From contig CALXVZ010000003.1 in NCBI GenBank assembly GCA_944392235.1, forward strand, positions 62,001 through 126,000: a stretch of DNA of 64,000 nt. Reading direction: 5' to 3'. Below are positions 1 through 11,202 of this stretch, piece after piece (position 1 is the first letter of the stretch; every line of letters begins with the position of its first letter). Both the position numbers and the translations under genes were made by a program. This stretch comes from an uncultured Alphaproteobacteria bacterium (GTDB taxonomy: Bacteria > Pseudomonadota > Alphaproteobacteria > RF32 > CAG-239). The notes under the pieces were generated by a model that worked only from the letters and a program-made list of their open reading frames with translations, was not told the origin of the DNA and did no database searches.

Positions 1-86
1 TATACTATGATGAACTAATAAAACCATATTTTTTGTTTCTCCAATTTTCCGCTATTTTATCGTTCCTTTTTTGCTTTTTCAAGCTT

Positions 87-1013
87 TTATTCCTTACTCT
101 CTAAAGTATTATTTGTTTCTTTGTTTTGATTGATGTATGTTGGTGGAACAATTCCTTTTGTATTTTCTCTGTATATTTCAATTAGCTCTTGAAATGCTTT
201 ATCTCTGATTGTTTTATATCTTTCACTTTTTAAATATTTTTTCAAATTATTTACCCTTTCTTGTTGCGCTACTGATGACTTAATGCGGATAAACATTGGC
301 ATTTTCCATACTGGATTTTTACTGTATGCTACATAGTCTCTTATTCCTAGTTTATATAGCTCTATTTGACTTTTATGATAACTTGCAACAATAAAATCAA
401 CTTTTCCTGTTAATAGTTCTTTATATCCTTCTGGAAAATTACTTATTCCTCTTATTCCTAGATCTTCCATATTTTTCTTCACAAATTTTGATATATAATC
501 TTCCTCTATATATACTCCTTGATATTTCCTTAAATCTTCTTTTTGTGAAACTAATAAGTTTTTATCTGTCGTCGTTATTAAGTAAATTTCATTTTCAAAA
601 ATTGCTGGATATAAATACTCGTTTTTAGAATATGGAATATTTTCATAATATGTTGCAATTATTCCATCTACAACTGTTGTTCCTGTTTCTATTTGCTTTT
701 CAAATTTTTGTTCATAAAGTTTATATCCGCCATATGGGATTTTTATATTTATTGCGATATGTTCCTTGTTTGCTATATCTTCAAAAATTTTAGAAAATAT
801 TGATCCTTGTTCTACTGATGACCATGGAAAATTATTTTCAGGACCTATTAATTCTATTTGAAATAGATCAGGCCAATCATATAAATGTTTTACATATCTT
901 GGAATGCTATACCCATATTCCTCTTTCCCTATCATTCTTATTGAATCATATGCATAACTTGGGCTAAAGTATATTAATGATAATAATACTGCACATATTA
1001 TTTTTTTTCTCAT
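87..1013 (-). CDS. Periplasmic solute-binding protein, family 3-like
   Basis: A 308-residue exported protein with a clear N-terminal signal peptide (MRKK, then a hydrophobic stretch, cleavage near SYA-YDS at about residue 21). The remainder reads like the two-lobed extracellular solute-binding protein family 3 fold: an early 'KIFEDIANKEHI' segment, the 'GGYKLYEQKF' helix, and a late 'GKVDFIVASYHKSQ' segment as in amino-acid-binding proteins. No permease or ATPase gene lies beside it, so it may be an orphan receptor or a non-transport homologue. The start has a strong ribosome site (GGGGG a few bases upstream). It is divergent from the FlhG-like/J-domain operon. The ligand cannot be told from sequence. 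Confidence 0.75.
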   Translation of the reverse strand: MRKKIICAVLLSLIYFSPSYAYDSIRMIGKEEYGYSIPRYVKHLYDWPDLFQIELIGPENNFPWSSVEQGSIFSKIFEDIANKEHIAINIKIPYGGYKLYEQKFEKQIETGTTVVDGIIATYYENIPYSKNEYLYPAIFENEIYLITTTDKNLLVSQKEDLRKYQGVYIEEDYISKFVKKNMEDLGIRGISNFPEGYKELLTGKVDFIVASYHKSQIELYKLGIRDYVAYSKNPVWKMPMFIRIKSSVAQQERVNNLKKYLKSERYKTIRDKAFQELIEIYRENTKGIVPPTYINQNKETNNTLESKE

Positions 1014-1040
1014 TTTTCCCCCACAGCTTTAAAAGAATCT

Positions 1041-1068
1041 TTGAATGTTTTAAGTATAGTGTTATAGT
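1041..1068 (+). promoter_or_regulatory. Sigma-70-type promoter with duplicated -10 motif
   Basis: TTGAAT at 1041-1046, a 16-base spacer, and TATAGT at 1063-1068. The octamer TATAGTGT is perfectly repeated in tandem at 1055-1062 and 1063-1070, so two -10-like elements sit side by side. It points at the FlhG-like gene about 70 bases downstream. Confidence 0.5.
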
Positions 1069-1142
1069 GTTAAAAAATAATTTATTCATTTTATCTTTTT
1101 TTTATTGTAACTCTATGTAATTAAAAAATAGGTGTGTTGTCG

Positions 1143-1942
1143 TTGAATAATGATTCTTTGTTAATTTATAATAGTTTGTTTCTTGATTCTTCCATTCAAC
1201 AGAATATTTCTATCTTGATTTCTGGTGCAGAAAGAATTGGTTCTTCTTGGTGCTCTCTTTCTTTGGCTCATGCTCTTAATTTAGAAAAAAAAAGAATCCT
1301 TTTGGTTGATGGAAATGGTAAATTTTCTAATATTTCATCTTATATTTTACTAAACACACCCCCTGATCTTAGCGAATATTTTAGCGGAAATAAAACATTG
1401 GCGCAACTTATTATTCAATATAGATATAGAAATTTTCATATTATCACGGCTGAGCAAGGTAGTAATTATTTGTCTTATCTTCCTTTGGGGAGAATCCAAA
1501 TTTTTGCAAATGATTTAAAAATACTTGCTCAAAATTATGATCATGTCTTTATTGATATTGGAACGGAATTAAATGAAAAAAATTTAAGTCTTTGCCAAAT
1601 CGCTAATAATGTTTTAATTTTATCTTCCGAAAACAATGAGGATTTAATTAAAACTTTTGATTTAATTAAATTCTTAAATTCTATTGATTTTAACGCTAAT
1701 TATGGTTTAATAATTAATAAGGTGAATTCTTTTGAGGATGGGTATAAAATTTATGAAAAACTTTGCAAAGCTTCTGATCGGATTTTTTTGAAATGTCCTG
1801 ATTTATTAGGTATTGTTCGTGTTGATACTAGAATTCGCGACACTATCCGTAATAAAGAACTTTTGCTAACTCGTTATCCTTCTTCAGAAGCTGCTTTAGA
1901 TATTTGTCAAATTGCTCAAAAACTCTCTCAAGGAAACTTAAA

Positions 1943-1946
<4 letters not shown>
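1143..1946 (+). CDS. FlhG/MinD-like ATPase homologue with degenerate P-loop
   Basis: About 267 residues. The overall pattern matches MinD/FlhG (ParA superfamily) proteins: a beta strand and loop 'ILISGAERIGSSWCSLSLAHAL', 'RILLVDGNGKFSN' where MinD has the switch I region, 'DLSEYFSGNKTLAQLI', 'FHIITAEQG', and 'YDHVFIDIGTELNE' as the Walker B strand. The deviant Walker A should read KGGVGKT. Here it is GAERIGSSW, so both lysines are gone and normal ATP hydrolysis is doubtful. GTG at 1134 overlaps the AGGTG ribosome site (1130-1134), so I prefer TTG at 1143, eight bases beyond it. The stop overlaps the next start in an ATGA junction, implying translational coupling. No flagellar genes are nearby. 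Confidence 0.65.
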
Positions 1947-4232
<2,286 letters not shown>

Positions 4233-4257
4233 TTTTATTAAATGAGGAGATTGGGTT

Positions 4258-5199
4258 ATGCCTAATAAAAAAAATGATGATTTACTTTCCGCCTTTTTAA
4301 AAGAAAATAAAAAAGATGGTATTCGAGTCTTTGTTGCTGGTGGTTCTCGCGGTGGTCATAACCCTGTTTATGTTAAAGAAGCATATGCTCTTGGAAAAAA
4401 AATTGTTGAAATGGGTTTTAAATTAGATTTTGGCTTGTCTAATGCTGGAATTATGGGAGCTGTTGCAAGAGGCGTTATGGATGCTTGGAATGAAAAACAG
4501 CACTCTATATCTCCTGATTTTCCCATTCAAGGTATTACAACGGAAGAGTATTATAAACTTTATGATTCTGATGATGAAATGCTCAAGCATATTAATGTTA
4601 TTTTTGCTAAAACTCTTGAAGAAAGAAAAAGACGTTTATTAAATGCTGATTTTGTTGTTTTTACTCCCGGCGGTGTTGGAACTCTTGATGAACTTGCTTA
4701 TGATTGTGTTGCTATGCAAGATGGACTTCTTCAAAAGAAACCTTTTATACTTTATAATATTTGTGGTTTTTTCCATCATCTTCTAGAATATTTAAAAGCT
4801 ATTTCTAATAAAGGCTTTTCTGATCCCGTTCCTTTTGTTGTCGTTGATAATGATTTTGAACTTGAAGTTGCTTTTAGTTTATTAAAAAACCGCTATTGCC
4901 AAGGCAAAAGTGATGTAGGTGTTTATGATAATACTCGGCAACTTGTTTACGAACTTCCTTATTTTATTCAGCAGAAACAAAAAACAGGAAAGGAAGTTTT
5001 AGATATTATTCGTGAAGTTTGCAGTATCAGAGGGCTTGGTAATGATGAAGAAAAAGCGACTCTTGATAATGATATTGAAACGGCTTATTTAGAAAAAGAA
5101 ATTGAAAGAATGTATGATAGATTAGCTAAAACAGGAAGAGATACTTCTGTTGTTAGCTATAAATTATCTAGACTGAAAAGAAGACAAGGAAAACTTTAA
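4258..5199 (+). CDS. LOG-family (Rossmann-fold) protein
   Basis: 313 residues. The first about 215 residues match the LOG/TIGR00730 family of cytokinin-riboside phosphoribohydrolase-like and nucleotide-5'-monophosphate nucleosidase proteins: 'VFVAGGSRGGHNPVY', 'GLSNAGIMGAVARGVMDA' and the signature PGGxGTxxE seen as 'FTPGGVGTLDELAYD'. It probably cleaves a nucleoside monophosphate to base plus ribose 5-phosphate; the substrate is not predictable. A C-terminal extension of about 100 mostly charged, helical residues ends in a basic tail. SD 'GAGGAG' lies just before the ATG. It is convergent with recN. Confidence 0.85.
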   Translation: MPNKKNDDLLSAFLKENKKDGIRVFVAGGSRGGHNPVYVKEAYALGKKIVEMGFKLDFGLSNAGIMGAVARGVMDAWNEKQHSISPDFPIQGITTEEYYKLYDSDDEMLKHINVIFAKTLEERKRRLLNADFVVFTPGGVGTLDELAYDCVAMQDGLLQKKPFILYNICGFFHHLLEYLKAISNKGFSDPVPFVVVDNDFELEVAFSLLKNRYCQGKSDVGVYDNTRQLVYELPYFIQQKQKTGKEVLDIIREVCSIRGLGNDEEKATLDNDIETAYLEKEIERMYDRLAKTGRDTSVVSYKLSRLKRRQGKL

Positions 5200-5224
5200 T
5201 ATCTCTTTCTATTGTTAAATTTTA

Positions 5225-6901
5225 TTAGAACAATGATGCATCTTTATTGACTAAGACTTGGGCGGCGGCTCTTGCCTCTTTTGTTATTTTTTCCCCAGCA
5301 AGCATTCTGGCTATTTCTTCTATTTTCCCTCTTGCATCTAATTGTTTTAGACTTGTTGTCGTTTTATTATTTTCGGTATGCTTTTCTACTTTGAAATGCT
5401 CATTGCTAAAAGCAGCTACTTGTGGAGAGTGCGTTACGACTAAAACTTGAACTTTTTTCCCTAGTCGAGATAAACGTTCTCCTACTGCTTCTGCTGTCGC
5501 ACCACCAATTCCTGTATCTATTTCATCAAAAATAAGTGTTTCTTGGCTTGATTCTTGGGCTAAATTAACTTTCAATGCTAGCATAAAACGAGATAACTCG
5601 CCTCCAGATGCTATTTTATTTAAAGCTCCCATTGGGGTATTAGGATTTGTTGAAACTTCAAAACAAACAGTATCCCAACCTTTTTCTGACCATTGGCTTT
5701 CATCTTTTGATACTATCTTGGTCTTAAAAACTGCTTTTTCCATTTTTAGCGGAGGTAGTTCCTTCATTATGTTTTTATCCAGCTTTTGCGCTGCTTCCTG
5801 TCTTTTTTCACTTAGTTTTTGTGCTTCTTCTCTATATTTTTCTTCAAATATCTTAACTTCTTTCCTCAATTCTCTAAGACTATCTTCACCATATTGCAAA
5901 TTTTTTAATTCTTTTGATAATTCTTCTAATTTCTCAGGTAATAAGTCTATATCTGTTTGATGCTTTTTAGCAATGCTCCGCAAGGTAAAAAGTCGTGTTT
6001 CAATTTCATCAATCTCGTTTTGATTTAAGTTTATATCTGCTGAATTTGCTTCAATTCTTTCCACCGCGTCATTTAAGCTATATAGTGCTGTTTCTATATT
6101 TTGTTCTATATCTGCATATTTGCCATTTACGATTTCATTAGCTCTGGAAATTGCATTTTGTGCCTTGGAAATTTGTTCTAATACAGAATTTCCCCCATTT
6201 AGATATGAATATGCTTGATTTAATTTTTCAATAATCTTTTCAGCATTCATTAATTCACTTCTTCTATTACGTAACTGCTCTTCTTCACCTTTTTGCGGTG
6301 CCAACTTTTCCAGTTCTTGAACCCAATGTCTTAAATTTTCTTCTTCCTCTTTTGCTTTGCTTAATGCATTTTCTTTCTCTTTAAGACGTTTAGATGCTAT
6401 TTTATAATTTATAAAGGCCTCTTTTGTTGATGTTAATTCTTTTTCATATTTTCCATAATTGTCTAATATATCACAATGAGTTGCAGGATTTAGCAATCCT
6501 TGATTATCATGTTGTCCATGTATTTCTATTAGATATTGGCTTAATTCCTTTAGTAATTTTAAAGTGATGATTTGATCATTAAAAAGAATCTTCCCTTTGC
6601 CTTCAGATGTTATTGTTCTCTTTATGATTATTTCGCCATCTATATCTAAATCGTAGTCTTTTGCTACTTCATATAATTTATTATTTTTTTGAACCTCAAA
6701 TACACCTGTAACAGATAGTTTGTCTGCACCAATGCGGACCATTGATGCCTCGGAGCGATTTCCTAGTAGCAACCCAAGTGAATCTAATAATATTGATTTT
6801 CCGGCTCCAGTTTCACCACTCAAAACCGTTAATCCTTCTTTAAAATCTATATCTAAACTATCGATTAATACAACGTTTCTTATTGATAAGGTTTTGAGCA
6901 T
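5225..6901 (-). CDS. recN: DNA repair protein RecN
   Basis: 558 residues. SMC-like ATPase that helps repair double-strand breaks. Visible elements in order: 'MLKTLSIRNVVLIDSLDIDF', Walker A 'GETGAGKSILLDSLGLLLG' near residue 30, long coiled-coil arms (about residues 150-370, E/K/L rich), ABC signature 'IASGGELSRFMLALK', Walker B 'TLIFDEIDTGIGG', and the final D-loop and H-loop ('LVVTHSPQVAA'). Last gene of the minus-strand run rnpB-lpxC-bamD-recN, nine bases after bamD. LpxC-BamD-RecN linkage is a conserved alphaproteobacterial arrangement, which supports all three calls. Confidence 0.97.
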   Translation of the reverse strand: MLKTLSIRNVVLIDSLDIDFKEGLTVLSGETGAGKSILLDSLGLLLGNRSEASMVRIGADKLSVTGVFEVQKNNKLYEVAKDYDLDIDGEIIIKRTITSEGKGKILFNDQIITLKLLKELSQYLIEIHGQHDNQGLLNPATHCDILDNYGKYEKELTSTKEAFINYKIASKRLKEKENALSKAKEEEENLRHWVQELEKLAPQKGEEEQLRNRRSELMNAEKIIEKLNQAYSYLNGGNSVLEQISKAQNAISRANEIVNGKYADIEQNIETALYSLNDAVERIEANSADINLNQNEIDEIETRLFTLRSIAKKHQTDIDLLPEKLEELSKELKNLQYGEDSLRELRKEVKIFEEKYREEAQKLSEKRQEAAQKLDKNIMKELPPLKMEKAVFKTKIVSKDESQWSEKGWDTVCFEVSTNPNTPMGALNKIASGGELSRFMLALKVNLAQESSQETLIFDEIDTGIGGATAEAVGERLSRLGKKVQVLVVTHSPQVAAFSNEHFKVEKHTENNKTTTSLKQLDARGKIEEIARMLAGEKITKEARAAAQVLVNKDASLF

Positions 6902-6910
6902 AACTGAACT

Positions 6911-7660
6911 TTAGTCCTTTGCTATTAGTTGTGAAGCTCTCTTTGACCATTTGCTATCAGGATAATTGTTACGAAGTATTTTTTCTTTCTTTATTGCTTC
7001 GTTATCTAATCCTAATAGTGTATAAATTTCAACTTCTCTATATAAGGCTTCCTCTATTTGACTTGTTGTCTGATATACATCTGTTACTGTTGAAAAACGA
7101 TTAAGTGCTGAGATATATTCTTTATTCTCTAAGTAATATCTACCAACGCTCATTTCATGTCCGGCTAAATGGTCTTCAATTAATGACATTTTGGCTTGTG
7201 CATCTTTTGCATATTCGCTATTTGGAAACATTGCTATAACTTGAGAAAATGTTTCATATGCATCTTTTGTTGCCGATTGCTCTTTTTCTGATGGGGCTAT
7301 TTGATCATAATAACATACACCTTTTAGATAAAAAGCATATGCTACATCTTTATTTCCTGGATGGAGGCGAATATATCTGTCTAATGCTGCTATCGCGTCA
7401 TCATATTTTTCATCTTTATAATATGAATATGCACTCATTAATTTTGATTTTGTTGCCCATTTTGAATAAGGGTGCTCCATTTCTACTTTATCAAACGTTT
7501 CTGCGGCCTTTTGATAAGAGGTCTTATTTAAGTAATCATATGCCTCATTATATAGTGTTTCTGCACTTTTTTCATCATCACTAATAGGTTCTTCTGTTGT
7601 AGCACACCCCCCCAGAAACATCAGACTTACTATCGGCAAAATATACAGTATCTTTTTCAT
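6911..7660 (-). CDS. bamD: Outer-membrane assembly lipoprotein BamD
   Basis: 249 residues. Lipoprotein component of the BAM complex that inserts beta-barrel proteins in the outer membrane. A type II signal peptide with lipobox 'LGGC' places the acylated cysteine at about residue 19. Repeated TPR-like helices follow ('AETLYNEAYDYLNKTSYQKAAETF', here quoted only by its first units, then 'KWATKSKLMSAYSYYKDEKY', 'DAQAKMSLIEDHLAGHEMSV', 'GRYYLENKEYISALNRF'); the last two are the BamD/ComL hallmark. SD AGAGGG precedes the ATG. It sits between lpxC (11 bases upstream) and recN. Confidence 0.95.
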   Translation of the reverse strand: MKKILYILPIVSLMFLGGCATTEEPISDDEKSAETLYNEAYDYLNKTSYQKAAETFDKVEMEHPYSKWATKSKLMSAYSYYKDEKYDDAIAALDRYIRLHPGNKDVAYAFYLKGVCYYDQIAPSEKEQSATKDAYETFSQVIAMFPNSEYAKDAQAKMSLIEDHLAGHEMSVGRYYLENKEYISALNRFSTVTDVYQTTSQIEEALYREVEIYTLLGLDNEAIKKEKILRNNYPDSKWSKRASQLIAKD

Positions 7661-7671
7661 TTTTCCCTCTC

Positions 7672-8526
7672 TTATAAAATATCATAATTATCTTCTGATG
7701 AAAATAGCCGCTTTAATATTTCATTATTATGGTAGTGACCACTTTTATTTGCAATCACTTTTCCTAAGATATAGTATCCTGATGTATATAAATCACCTAT
7801 CGTATCCATAACTTTGTGATTTACACACTCATTCTGAAGGCGAAACCCTCCAGGATTTAATATATTTTCCCCATCTAATACAACCGCATTATCTAATGAT
7901 CCGCCTTTTATTAGGCCTATAGATTGCAAATAGTCTACTTGATATTTTTCACAAAATGTCCGACATGGAGCAATTTGTGATGCATAAATATCTCTTGTTA
8001 TGTCTTTATCAAAATTTTGATGTCCAACTATTTTTGATGGAAACTCTATATCGAAACAGATATGCAATTTTTCTGCAGGTTGTAAAACTACACTTCCTCC
8101 TTTTCCATCATTGAAGACTATTTCTTTTTTTACTTGCAAATACTTCCTTTGAGTTTTTTGCTGTTTTAACTCTTTTTCTTGTAAAATTTTTAAAAATTCT
8201 AAACCACTTCCATCTAAAATTGGTATCTCTGGATTATTAATCTTTATATGAGCATTATCTATACCCAATATATATAAAACAGACATTATGTGTTCTATTG
8301 TGCTTACATAGTTTTCCTTATTTGTTCCAACGCAAGTACAGTTGCGTGTATCTAGCACTCTATTATATAATGCGGGAATTATCTCTGCCAATTTTATATC
8401 TGTTCTTTCAAAGCAGATTCCATAGTTTTCTTCTGCTGGTTCGATTTCCATCAAACAACTACATCCTGAATGCAGTCCTATTCCTTTTATTTCAACTTTT
8501 TCTTTTAATGTTTGTTGATTTTCCAT
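7672..8526 (-). CDS. lpxC: UDP-3-O-acyl-GlcNAc deacetylase LpxC
   Basis: 284 residues, slightly shorter than most LpxC proteins. Zinc-dependent deacetylase and committed step of lipid A synthesis. Family marks: N-terminal 'KGIGLHSG', 'TIEHIMSVL' carrying the first zinc histidine, 'PILDGSG', 'VNHKVMDTIGDLYTSG' with the H-x3-D zinc ligands, and 'SGHYHNNEILKRL' with the catalytic histidine. Its presence means the organism makes lipopolysaccharide. The ribosome site AGGGGG lies only about 20 bases beyond the 3' end of rnpB on the same strand, so lpxC could be read from rnpB transcription. Confidence 0.96.
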   Translation of the reverse strand: MENQQTLKEKVEIKGIGLHSGCSCLMEIEPAEENYGICFERTDIKLAEIIPALYNRVLDTRNCTCVGTNKENYVSTIEHIMSVLYILGIDNAHIKINNPEIPILDGSGLEFLKILQEKELKQQKTQRKYLQVKKEIVFNDGKGGSVVLQPAEKLHICFDIEFPSKIVGHQNFDKDITRDIYASQIAPCRTFCEKYQVDYLQSIGLIKGGSLDNAVVLDGENILNPGGFRLQNECVNHKVMDTIGDLYTSGYYILGKVIANKSGHYHNNEILKRLFSSEDNYDIL

Positions 8527-8546
8527 TTTTCCCCCTAAAAAAATTA

Positions 8547-8930
8547 CAGGTGGTCTATAAGCCGAGTTCTGTTCTTATCATTTGCTTTACTATTAAGTAA
8601 AGATTCTAAGTGATAGCTATTCATCTAGATCAAATGTCTCCATTTGATTCGAGCGACCTACCTCTGGAGCAGAGTGGAAACACTCCTTTTAGCGATTTAT
8701 ATCGTTCTCCTAATTTGGTCTTGCGTCAGATAGGGTTTACCTTGCCAAATGATATTGCTATCTTTGCGGTGAGCTCTTACCTCGCCTTTTCAACCTTACC
8801 AATTTATAATTGGCGGTAATTTTCTGTGGCACTTTCCCTTAGATTTCTCTAGCCGGACGTTATCCGGTATCTTGTTTCCATGACGCTCGGACTTTCCTCA
8901 CTAATTTTAGCGCAGCTATCCAACCACCTT
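8547..8930 (-). ncRNA. rnpB: RNase P RNA, bacterial type A
   Basis: Reading the minus strand from 8930, the RNA starts with the P1 strand AGGTGGTTGG and then the universally conserved block GAGGAAAGTCCGAGC (CR I). It contains GGTAAGAGCTCACCG (P12-15 region; common form GGTAAGAGCGCACCG) and ends with CAGAACTCGGCTTATAGACC followed by the complementary P1 strand ACCACCT. About 384 nt, a normal length. It is the catalytic subunit that trims tRNA 5' leaders. The short open frames on the opposite strand here are artefacts. Ends are approximate. Confidence 0.93.
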
Positions 8931-9100
8931 GTTTCTTTCTTTATCATGTTTTATTATAAAATCAATCTTTTTAGCATGTTTATTTGTTGCCTAATAAAAA
9001 AAATTTACTTTTTCTTAATTTTTTACTTGTTTTGTTTAAATTTTGTGCTATTTTGTCTACGAATCGATTTTAGGACTTTTTTTTATATTGGAGCTTTTTT

Positions 9101-9715
9101 ATGACAATTAATAAAACTTTATTTTTTATTTTTCTCTTTACTTTCTCCATCTTTTCTGGCTTTGCAAAAGCTGAGTGTGATGGTTTTTATATTGCCGGAC
9201 GTATTGGATATGCTAAATATGAAATAGAAGATGAGAGAAGTGGTGTTAGTAACAATGTTAATGATTATATTGTTGACAAAAAGAGAGTCTTAGCTAGTGG
9301 TGCTCTTGGTTATAGATATGAACACTTTAGAGCGGCTGTTGAATATACCTGGAGAAAGAAAAATAGTGGATTAGTTTCAGGCATTACAGATGTTAAATTT
9401 AATTCTCAGTCTTATATGTTCGTTGTTTACTATGATTTCTTCCCTTATTCTTGGTTTACTCCATATGTCGATGCAGGTTTAGGTTGGAGCAGAAATAAAT
9501 TATCTCTTAAAAATAATCTTAATGGAACCGGAAATAAAATTAACGAAACAAGTTTTACTTGGTCTCTTGGTGCAGGTATTTCTGCTAAAATTACAAATAG
9601 ATGGAATCTTGATTTGGGTTATCGTTATTATGATATGGGTAGTTTGGAAGAATATAATGGCGATACAAGTGTTACTGATCAGGAAGTTTATCTTGGACTT
9701 AGATATGTCTTGTAA
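9101..9715 (+). CDS. Small outer-membrane beta-barrel protein
   Basis: 204 residues with an N-terminal signal peptide (hydrophobic residues about 6-22, cleavage near AKA-ECD). The mature part has alternating amphipathic strands ('YIAGRIGYAKYEIED', 'ALGYRYEHFRAAVEYTWR', 'YVDAGLGWSRNKLSL', 'WSLGAGISAKITNRWNLDLG') and ends 'YLGLRYVL', a typical beta-signal-like end for BAM recognition. Most like the 8-stranded opacity/OmpW-like OMP_b-brl group. Upstream DNA (8931-9100) is very AT-rich and is shared with the start of rnpB, which is divergent. Confidence 0.8.
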   Translation: MTINKTLFFIFLFTFSIFSGFAKAECDGFYIAGRIGYAKYEIEDERSGVSNNVNDYIVDKKRVLASGALGYRYEHFRAAVEYTWRKKNSGLVSGITDVKFNSQSYMFVVYYDFFPYSWFTPYVDAGLGWSRNKLSLKNNLNGTGNKINETSFTWSLGAGISAKITNRWNLDLGYRYYDMGSLEEYNGDTSVTDQEVYLGLRYVL

Positions 9716-9752
9716 TTTATAAAACCTTAAAAATTCTTGCATTATAATTTTG

Positions 9753-9781
9753 TTGGACTTACGCTATCTTCATATTAAAAT
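9753..9781 (+). promoter_or_regulatory. Candidate promoter for glmM
   Basis: TTGGAC at 9753-9758, a 17-base spacer, and TAAAAT at 9776-9781. The start of transcription would fall almost on the GGAG ribosome site before glmM at 9798, giving a very short leader. A second -10-like TATAAT lies at 9743-9748 without a good -35. Confidence 0.35.
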
Positions 9782-9797
9782 TTATTTGGAGTAAAAA

Positions 9798-11150
9798 ATG
9801 GCTAATAAATTGTTTGGAACGGATGGTGTAAGGGGAACTGCTAATACCTATCCTATGGATATTAATTTTGCTACGAAATTAGCTTTAATTCTTAGCGATT
9901 TAGTTTGCAGAGAAAAAAAGAAAATAGCTATCGGAAAAGATACTCGTCTTTCCGGTGATATGATTGAAGCGGCTCTCTCCGCTGGTTTTATGTCAAAAGG
10001 GGTTTCTGTTGTTTCTTTGGGTGTTGTTCCGACACCTCTCGTTACAAAATTAACCCCTTCTCTTGATGTTGATTTGTCTCTGATGATTACAGCTTCTCAT
10101 AATCCTTATCAAGATAACGGCATTAAATTAATTAATGCTCAGGGGGATAAATTTTCTGATGATTTTTACGCTCGTGTTGAAGAGCTTATATCCTCTTTCG
10201 AATCCATTCAGAATTCTTCAAACTCACTTATTGGTAAAATTATAAAAAACAATTCAGCTGTTGAAGATTATATTTCTATTATGCGCAATATTGCTCCTAA
10301 TTTCAAGGCTCTGCAAGGTCTTAAAGTTGTTATTGATTGTGCTAACGGTGCTTTTTCTTATATTCTTCCTCAAACTTTTAAAGATCTGGGAGCTGGTGTT
10401 ATTACTATCAATAATACTCCTGATGGGGTTAATATTAATAAAAATTGTGGCTCTCAACATCCTGAAGGTCTATCAAAAATTGTTGTTGATACTCATGCTC
10501 ATTTTGGAATTGCAGTAGATGGGGATGGAGACAGAATTATTATTGTTGACGATAAAGGAACAATTGTTGATGGAGACCAGATTTTGTGCTTTTTGGCTCT
10601 ATACATGAAAAAACATAACATCCTTTCCAATAATACTGTTATAAGCACTGAATGGTCTAACCTTGGTCTAGGGGAATATTTATTATCAAATGGCTTTAAC
10701 TATTTTAAGAGTAAAGTTGGTGAAAGATACGTCATTGATTTAATGAAAGAAAACAATGCATCTCTTGGTGGAGAAGTTGTTGGACATATCGTTTTATCGA
10801 AATATGCACAAACAGGTGATGCGCTTGCAACTGCTATTGTTTTTTCTTTAGCTTATTTAGAAGAAAATAAGCCTCTTAGTGATATTTTCCCTATATTTAC
10901 ACCTTTTCCTTGTATTGTAGAAAATATACGCTTTTCTGATAGACAGTATATGATTGATAGTGTTGAACATGATGATGTTAAGCAAGCTCTTATCGACGCT
11001 AAAGAGTTACTAGGCTCTCCAAGCACTCTAATTGCTAGAAAATCTGGCACAGAACCAGTCATTAAACTTAGAGTTGAAGGACAAAATGCAGATATTGTTC
11101 AAGATATTGCAGAAAAACTTAAAAAATTGATTTTACAATATCAAAAATAA
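9798..11150 (+). CDS. glmM: Phosphoglucosamine mutase GlmM
   Basis: 450 residues, full length. Converts glucosamine 6-phosphate to glucosamine 1-phosphate for UDP-GlcNAc, peptidoglycan and lipid A. Alpha-D-phosphohexomutase marks: 'LFGTDGVRG' near the start, the phosphoserine loop 'ITASHNPYQDNG' with Ser100, the metal loop 'DGDGDR' near residue 240, 'GGEVVGHI' for sugar binding, and the phosphate-binding 'RKSGTEPVIKLRVEG' near the end. The codons are strongly T-ending. Convergent with the TPR lipoprotein gene; a hairpin separates them. Confidence 0.97.
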   Translation: MANKLFGTDGVRGTANTYPMDINFATKLALILSDLVCREKKKIAIGKDTRLSGDMIEAALSAGFMSKGVSVVSLGVVPTPLVTKLTPSLDVDLSLMITASHNPYQDNGIKLINAQGDKFSDDFYARVEELISSFESIQNSSNSLIGKIIKNNSAVEDYISIMRNIAPNFKALQGLKVVIDCANGAFSYILPQTFKDLGAGVITINNTPDGVNINKNCGSQHPEGLSKIVVDTHAHFGIAVDGDGDRIIIVDDKGTIVDGDQILCFLALYMKKHNILSNNTVISTEWSNLGLGEYLLSNGFNYFKSKVGERYVIDLMKENNASLGGEVVGHIVLSKYAQTGDALATAIVFSLAYLEENKPLSDIFPIFTPFPCIVENIRFSDRQYMIDSVEHDDVKQALIDAKELLGSPSTLIARKSGTEPVIKLRVEGQNADIVQDIAEKLKKLILQYQK

Positions 11151-11173
11151 TTTCTTATCTCTATTTATTGTCT

Positions 11174-11202
11174 AAAGCGAACAATTAAAAGTTGTTCGCT
11201 TT
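11174..11202. terminator. Convergent hairpin between glmM and TPR gene
   Basis: An 11-bp perfect stem (AAAGCGAACAA with TTGTTCGCTTT) and a 7-base loop lie between the two converging genes; the right arm overlaps the stop codon of the minus-strand gene. It has no long U-tract on either strand, so it is a weak or Rho-assisted terminator at best. Confidence 0.55.

Noticed and set aside
1..86. Possible end of a gene at the left edge
   Set aside because: No frame of useful length or recognisable product can be read in this AT-rich stretch.
7249..7584. 111-codon plus-strand frame opposite bamD
   Set aside because: Antisense shadow; His/Leu-rich composition follows from the bamD codons.
8298..8600. 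100-codon plus-strand frame opposite lpxC
   Set aside because: Antisense shadow of a well-supported gene, with no start signal.
8610..9104. Two open frames on the plus strand over and beside rnpB
   Set aside because: They lie on the strand opposite the RNase P RNA, have no ribosome site and no family; the RNA explains the sequence.
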